A stretch of DNA of 64,000 nt from Drechslerella dactyloides (taxonomy: Eukaryota > Ascomycota > Orbiliomycetes > Orbiliales > Orbiliaceae), in the NCBI GenBank assembly GCA_020064725.1, contig JAGTWJ010000007.1, forward strand, positions 2,108,001-2,172,000. Reading direction: 5' to 3'. The notes beneath the pieces are model-generated. The model was not told where the DNA came from, did no database searches, and saw only the letters and a program-made list of their open reading frames with translations. Below, in pieces: positions 57,965-64,000 of the stretch. Each line of letters begins with the position of its first letter. Position 1 is the first letter of the stretch. The position numbers were made by a program, and so were the translations under genes.

Positions 57965-59274
57965 GGGGGAAACGAGCGAAGCGAACCTAGATGTGAGGTA
58001 CGGAGTCGGATATCGTGTCCGGAAGAACGAAAGAAGGGACCAAAGAAGGGAACGGAAAGAAGGATGGAAGGATGGAAGGGTGCAAACGAGCGACGGGAAG
58101 AGATGCAGGTGCGGATGCGGATGCGGACGCAGCAGAACTCAGGAATAGCGAAGGGCGTGATGGGATGGCGACGACGAAGGCGATGGAGATATATGTTCAG
58201 GAGAGAAGCCTTGAAGCCGCGCCGGGGAAAGCGAGAGCGGGAATGTGCAACGATAAAAGAGAAGAGACAGCGGCAGCCGATGCAAGGAGGAGGAGGGATA
58301 GCATTGTCCATAAAGTATTAGAGGCGCAGGAGCAGGAGTCTCGTTCTCACACACGCACCACACACACACACACAAAGGCACACACAAATGTCCACACGCA
58401 GGACTCGACGCAGGCCGGACGCAGGGCCGGGCCACTCAGGAGGCCCCTTCCAAATTGTAGCTTGCATTCGTCACCCAGTTGCATCTCGGCTGACTGGGCC
58501 AGGCTGGGCTGGGCGGGCTGAGGGCTGCAGCTGGTTCGGCTGCTAAATCGGGCGTGGACGGGCAGCGGATACAACCCCAGCACGCAGGCCCTGACACTCT
58601 CCAACGGCCAAACCAGCATGGATGGGAGAGTGGAGGCCGTATCGAGAGAGCGAGGGGAGGTGAATATTAATATCGAGTGAAGGGGTGAAGAGAGTGGAGG
58701 GGGAGGCTGTGTTGTGCTTACATAACCCGCGCCTGCAACCTGCTCGCAAACGTGAAACAAACGCTGGCTCTCCCCAAGCAACAGCACCCAAGTGTCAGTA
58801 GCATGCAGTCAAGACGGACACGTTCTGCAGGTGCCCGCCCGCCGCGTGCCTTGGAAGCGTGCTTAGCTCGAGCTGACGCCGGAATGATGGTGCGCGGTGT
58901 CGATGCTCGACATCGGCATCATCATCGGCTTCGTTTGCATCGGCGGTCTCACCCTCACCCCCGTCGCCCGGCCCATTGCGGTTCTGTGGCGGGCGCACGA
59001 CGTGGTCTGTAGCCCGTGCGAGCTTACTCCACCACGCCTGCGATGGACGGCCTCGGAAGGGACATCTACCGGCGGCCGCAGCCTCCCGCCGGCGACGGCG
59101 ATGCCAGCCGACTCGAGCTTAAATTCACTTTTGCATCCCGCCCGAGGGCCCAGGCCTCCCCAATCATAATAATATATACTGCATCCAGTCTCCCTCCAAT
59201 CACCCTTCGGCCCCCCTTCTCCTCGATGCCGTCGTTGATGTGAGTAAGTAATCCTCGTGTGTAACCACGATCAC
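57965..59274. other. Divergent promoter region, GH76 / alpha/beta hydrolase
   Basis: Contains a CA microsatellite with interruptions at about 58362-58390 and a ctgggc-rich stretch at about 58490-58525. Small open frames have no motif. A possible gtgagt donor at 59239 may mark a 5' leader intron of the hydrolase gene; its acceptor is unclear. Confidence 0.45.
58355..58392. repeat. Interrupted CA microsatellite
   Basis: A run of ca/ac dinucleotides broken by single changes, in the divergent spacer. No function can be read from it. Confidence 0.7.
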
Positions 59275-62172
59275 ATGGCCACGCCGTCGACGTCGGTTCG
59301 CGCGCTGCTGCCGCCGCCACCGCAGCAGCCGCAACAGCAGCAGCAGCAGCCGCAACAGCAGCCCGACCAGGAGCAGGCTTATGCGAGCAGCGACGACGAC
59401 GACGACGACGACCTCGAATTCACCGTCTCCCACGCCCTGCCCCCTCAGCGTACCGACGACGGCTCCCAGCACCATCCCCACGCCCATCATCACCATCACC
59501 ACCACCACCATCACCACCATCATCACCACCATCCTTACGGCCATCACCATCACCATCACCACAGCCACCCACCACGGCCGGTGATCCGGCCCGTTGCCCC
59601 CGAGGATGACGATGACGAAGACGAAGACGGCGATGTCTTTCTCGACAGTCTGCCAATGGACGATGCCGACAGCATCATCTCACCCGCTATCTCCCAGAGC
59701 CAGTCGAATTTCCGACAATCCGTTCTCATCGGCACCAGTCCCTTTCCTCCCGCCGATGCAAATGGCAAGTCCAAGCTCGACGGGCCCTTGCGAGACCCGT
59801 CTCCACCCAAACGCACCCTTGCAGCCCAGAGCAGAGCTGCGGCCGTCGCTGGTTTCGGCGTGCTGTCCCCAGCCAAGATATTCCGGCCTCGTTCCTCGTC
59901 CATGGGCAACACCGACCAAGCTGGGAAATACAACACGGATAACGAGAAATGGATGTCCAAGCTTCCCTCTTTCAGTCTGCCCAGCATCCCGCTCCCTTCC
60001 ATGCCTTCCTTCGGCTCGAACGCGAAGGAAGGGGCAGGAGACAAGGAAAGACACAACAGCATTTCCAGCAACATAAACCTCGCCCGCGGTAAGAGGGCGG
60101 GGTCCCTGCTTATCGACTCTCTGGCCAAGGCAGCTGCCGGCATGTCCAACCACTTCATCTCCGGGCCCGGTCAGAGCTCCAGCCCCACCGCTAGTGCTGC
60201 GCCTCCGGTGCCTACGAAAACGCTTCCTCAGTCGGCAGTTGCGATCGCGGACAGACCTTCGAGTTTGCGTCGATCCAATTCTGACTCGAGCTCCCTTCGT
60301 CGCACCGTCTCTCGCACGTCTTCAATCGGGTCCGACACTCGTTTTCTCGACGTCCGGGAACAGACGAACGCAAGGTACAAGGCGATCAAGGACTCGATCC
60401 TTCCCGATATCAAGGACAGTTTCACCTTCAGCACCCCTTCCCTCGGGAAGAAGGTGATGTCCGGCAGCAACCTCGCCGGCTCCGGGCAACTGGTCGAGCA
60501 TCCCCTGGACAGGCTCACCGGCGACGTCGTCATCATGGGTGGATACAGAGGCTCGATCCTGAAAAAGGTAAAGCCATCGTTGGTCACGCCGGGCGAAAAG
60601 CGAATCGGGAAAACCCTCTGGATCCCGATGAAAGTCGGGTTCAACCTGCAGAGTGTGGATTTGGAAGTCCCTCTCGAAAAGGAGGCGGAGCTTCTGATGG
60701 AAGACAAGGTGGTCGCGACGGACATGCTCTCGCATATTGCAGGTGTCGATATTAGCCGTCGACTAATCAAGAGACTGCGGTCGAACCCGAAAGTGCGACT
60801 CCACGTGTTCGCATACGACTGGCGACTGAGCCCGCGCCTGAATTCGGAGAAGCTGGTGGCCTTCATGGCCAACCTGCCGTGCAACCGTGCTGTAACACCA
60901 AAGTCGGAGAAGTCGAGCACCATTGGCGATCTGTGGCGTGACGACGGCCCAATTGTGATCGCGCATAGCCTGGGCGGCTTGATCACCAGACACGCGATCA
61001 ACCAGCGGCCGGATCTGTTCAGATGCGGTGGAGTTCTATACGCCGGCGTGCCTCAGCGATGCGTCAATGTTCTGGGTCCTTTGCGACACGGCGACTCTGT
61101 CGCTTTCAACAAGTCCGTGTTGAACGCCCAGGTAGGTCACACGACCACCCGCTGTGCATCATTTCATGCATCACAAACTAACGCAAATAGGCAAATTTCT
61201 CGTTTCGCTCGACCTTTGTCTTCCTGCCCGAGGACGGGCGGGTCTTTGTCGACAAGAAGACCGGCGAAGACATCTCCATCGATCTGTACGACCCGGCTGT
61301 ATGGCAGCAGTATTGCCTCAGCCCGTGTGTTTCGACGAGCAGCAAGAGCACGTTGGCGGACAATATCATCAGCACCGCCTCCGGTGCGATGCAGTCGGTG
61401 ATTCGCGGGGGCAAAGACGTCGGTGACAAAATAAGTCGATGGACCCCTTCGTCGCCGCTCACGTTGAGCGTGGAAGGCGGTCTTCAACGCAGGCAGACCA
61501 TCAAGGACAGAGACCGAGACGACCCGCCTTTGTCGCCCACATCGGCGAGCGCCCCGGACAGTCCCAACAGCCCCACGTCGCCGACGCGGGCGAACGAGAC
61601 CCAGGAACTCGTAGCCACAGGCGCAGGCGCCGCCGCCCCGAACATGACCACGCCGGCCGTCGCGACCTATCCTAATACCAATAATTGCACGCTGCCGCTC
61701 TCGACGACGCTGCCGTATCTGAAGAACACGCTCGCGGAAACCAAGAGATTCAGAGCCGAGCTGGCCTTCCAAGATTCGCTGGCGGAGCAGTACCCGCCGT
61801 TCGCAGTCCTGTACTCCAAGACGACGCCCACCGTCAAGGCTGCCCGGGTGAACGGGCGAGAAGGGATCAAGACGAGCGGCTACAACGACCTGCTGTTCGG
61901 TGCTGGCGGTGAGTCCCCTACAAATCTACGTGTATCGTTAAGACTTTTGCTGACAACCGTGCGTAGACGGCGTCGTGCTGGCGCGCGAGGCGTTGCTGCC
62001 GCCGGGCTACCTTTGCGTGAAACGGGTGCACTGCGATCGGGGTCATATTTCGCTGCTCGGCGACCTGGACGCCGTTGGACGGTGCGTCGCCGCGCTGCTG
62101 GACGCGCGAGTGCAGAACAAAAAGCGGCTGCTGCAGACGCTGGGCCGCGGCAGCTCGCCGTCGAGCGCATGA
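59275..62172 (+). CDS. Fungal alpha/beta hydrolase (LCAT/lipase-like) with polyhistidine tract
   Basis: Exons 59275-61131, 61191-61908 and 61967-62172, 926 residues. The N-terminal 120 residues are low complexity: polyproline and polyglutamine, Asp7, then His16 at 59485-59532, PYG and His7. A Ser-rich disordered region follows, including LPSFSLPSIPLPSMPSF. The hydrolase core begins near residue 420 with VVIMGGYRGSILKKV, WIPMKVGFNLQSVDLEVPL, VFAYDWRLSP, the nucleophile elbow VIAHSLGGLITRHAINQRPD (Ser-565) and GGVLYAGVPQRCVNVLGPLR. This set is shared by uncharacterised fungal proteins related to lecithin:cholesterol acyltransferase-type lipases. After the core an inserted region (SPTSASAPDSPNSPTSPTR) precedes a conserved end, YPPFAVLYSKTTPTVKAARV and GYNDLLFGAGDGVVLARE. 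The substrate is unknown; there is no signal peptide, so it is probably cytosolic or membrane-peripheral. Confidence 0.9.
59485..59562 (+). repeat. CAC/CAT repeat encoding His16-PYG-His7
   Basis: An in-frame tract of mixed CAC and CAT codons. The codon mixture shows it is not a pure slippage array of one triplet. Confidence 0.9.
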
Positions 62173-62808
62173 GCTTGAGTCATCTCCTTATTTACTACCG
62201 CCGATGTTTTGCTTACGATAGTTCACCGTAAGGAAGAGAAAAGCTACAACCAGTACCTACTTTATTTTGCTGCCTTTGCTTGCGGATTTTTGTTTTCCGT
62301 TTTACCTTGTTGGCAACCTGCGCAAAGTTTGGAGTCGGCGAACCAACGAACGGACGGACGGACGGACGTGCAGAAGAACAAGTTGCTCTACAGATGTATG
62401 AATAGGGAGAGAGAGTGTGTGTGCGCGTGTATGTATGTATATGGATGGGTGTATGTACTATACGGCGACGGAGGTTCCGGAGTACCCGCGGGAAACATGT
62501 CATGGCATTCGGAGTTGCGGAGCTAGCTTAGCTGGGGCGCAGTCAGTCACTCGACTCGCGGTTCGAGTCGAGATCAGACGTCGATGTATTACGTAATGCC
62601 ACATATATCGAAATCGGCCGCAGTCGTTGTGTAACTTAGTTTATGTATAAACTGCAACATCACCATCAACGAGTGAATTATAATAACTTCGGAGCACGTT
62701 GTTTATATGGGTATATAGCGTGGGACAGCGGCTGTACTCGCCCATGCGGACCGACACCGTTCCAGCCGGCCTTCACGGTCATATAATCACAACCGCAAGC
62801 TCGAAACC
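62173..62808. other. Intergenic with CGGA tandem repeat
   Basis: Holds (cgga)n at about 62351-62369 and a gtatgtat run at about 62428-62456. It is the 3' flank of the hydrolase gene and promoter of the F-box gene. A tRNA-like fragment near 62521-62580 is incomplete. Confidence 0.5.
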
Positions 62809-64000
62809 ATGTCGCTGACGACACCCCGCCATCGCCGGCTGGCTGTAAGTCGCAGCGGCAGCCCGCTGCCGACGTACGAAGCTGCGACGTCGCGCGACCC
62901 CGTAGCGTGTGCGGCGCGGTACCTCCGCCGCGAGGATCTGTTCAGCTGCGCGCTCGTCTGTCGGGTGTGGCGGCGGGCGGTGGACGAGGAGCTGTGGGGG
63001 TATCCTACGCTTTGCTTTGGCTTTGGCGAGAAGACGCCGCTCAGTACGGTTCCTTCATATACACTCCCTTGACTTTATGTGTATTGTGGTATATATATGG
63101 CTAACGGGTGTGTTTGTGTAGCTAGTTTTCTGCTGTTTTTGAGGGTATTACCCGTCGTGCATCCCGCGCGGCGGGCGCGCGTGCACACGCTGGTATTGGA
63201 GCGGTGCGTCGCGGGACTGTACACCACGCTTCCCGAGACGTGGTTCGCCGATTTATTGAGATTACTGCCCAACCTACACCGATTATCGGCACGGGGTCTC
63301 CCGTCTCTCGACCGTCGCAGTCTGCGCGCGGACGCGGAACACCATGCGCTGCACACCCTCGACATTTCAAACTTGACCAACACGACGGCCGCATCCCTAG
63401 TCTCATTATTCGCACGCACGCCTGCGCTTCGGGTTTTGGACCTCTCACACACTGTTGGCGCGGGGCACGCGGACGTACTACGCTGTATCGGCACACAGTT
63501 ACAGAACCTGCGATCGTTAGCGCTGCGGTCGCTCAGCCTTACCGATGACGCCGTCGGTATCCTCGCGCGCAGCGTGCAAGTGCGGCTTGAGCGGTTGGAT
63601 GTCGCGGATAACCTGTTGACCGACGGGGTAGTAGACCACCTGCTCGACTGGTGCTTCATGCCGCCCGACTTTGCCGTCGCCGTCGACAATAACGACATCA
63701 TACCCGAGCCTCACGACGAAGAAAAGGGGGTGCAGGGACTACGGCACCTGCATGTCGCGGGTAACCGTCTCACGGCAACGGGGATACACCGACTACTCGC
63801 ATCCACGCGTCTACGCACTCTGGACGTCGGCGCCGTCTACACACCCACACCGCGCGCACGACGGGACAGCATCGTTACCCTCGTCACGGCGATAACGCAG
63901 TACGGATTCCGCCGGCTGCAGAACCTGCGCATCCACACCTCCTTCATCCTCCTCGACGCCCGCGCGACCACCGACGGCATCACTACCGCCACTCTCCTCT
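62809..64000 (+). CDS. F-box/LRR protein, N-terminal part (runs off window)
   Basis: Exons 62809-63043 and 63122 to beyond the window end; the joined frame stays open to the last base. The F-box-like helix set is near residues 30-65 (DPVACAARYLRREDLFSCAL, VCRVWRRAVDEELWG). The second exon encodes leucine-rich repeats: LRLLPNLHRLSARGLPSLD, HALHTLDISNLTNTTAASL, ALRVLDLSHTVGAGHADVL, LRSLALRSLSLTDDAVGIL, LERLDVADNLLTDGVVDHL and LRHLHVAGNRLTATGIHRLL. The spacing fits the RNI/cysteine-containing LRR type found in SCF substrate receptors. The substrate cannot be read. The intron (gtacgg/tag, 78 bp, phase 1) is clear. Its codon use is GC-rich like its left neighbour. Confidence 0.85.

Noticed and set aside
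62521..62580. tRNA-like segment (tagctggggc ... cggttcgagtc)
   Set aside because: A-box to B-box distance is too short for an anticodon arm and there is no acceptor pairing; at best a tRNA-derived remnant.
1..64000. Transposons, terminal repeats or RIP-mutated copies
   Set aside because: I looked for long direct or inverted repeats and for reverse transcriptase, integrase or transposase motifs and saw none; repeat searches against the whole genome were not possible.

Overview
The window is nuclear DNA of a filamentous ascomycete (Pezizomycotina; a Eurotiomycete-like relative is my guess, but the sequence does not settle it). The evidence is dense short GT-AG introns of about 50-130 bp, fungus-specific genes (noxR, bni4, the DFG5/DCW1 mannosidase, a CrgA-type RING-LON protein), peroxisomal urate oxidase ending in SKL, and long gene-poor spacers. 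I saw no transposon, rRNA, convincing tRNA or CRISPR. All gene models were built by hand from splice signals, reading phase and protein motifs, and the exon lengths of each model sum to a multiple of three.

Layout: 1-476 end of a universal stress protein; 1186-1975 RER1 (+); 2525-3604 mitochondrial enoyl-CoA hydratase (-); 4023-7337 PIF1 helicase with an RNase H1-type hybrid-binding domain (-); 8942-9721 acidic conserved protein (-); 13538-15561 noxR (-); 18234-19194 CCS1 copper chaperone (-); 19407-19780 doubtful small gene (-); 19815-20589 mitochondrial ribosomal protein uL13m (+); 21023-22060 urate oxidase (-); 22987-28115 TORC2 subunit Rictor/AVO3 (+, 15 exons); 29646-31611 RING-LON protein (+); 32327-34052 DOMON-cytochrome b561 protein (-); 36262-39710 F-box protein with three zinc motifs (-); 40511-41970 proline-rich cortical protein (+); 43589-46141 Bni4 (-); 53132-55066 rRNA m5C methyltransferase Rcm1 (-); 55920-57964 GH76 Dfg5/Dcw1 (-); 59275-62172 alpha/beta hydrolase with a polyhistidine tract (+); 62809 to the end, a partial F-box/LRR protein (+).

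Most genes are housekeeping. A polarity, cell-wall and oxygen-radical flavour runs through the window (NoxR, CCS1, uricase, DOMON-b561, Rictor, Bni4, Dfg5, proline-rich cortical protein), but I see no shared regulation that would make it a cluster.

The points most worth a second look are: a proposed 4-nt micro-exon in PIF1 that completes a CxxC knuckle; the RNase H1-type domain fused to PIF1; the RING-LON gene, whose last intron has competing acceptors giving either a CaaX tail or a transmembrane tail; an F-box protein carrying CCCH, four-cysteine and CCHC motifs; and a 7 kb gene-free stretch upstream of bni4 with twin TAACTGCAGTTA palindromes.
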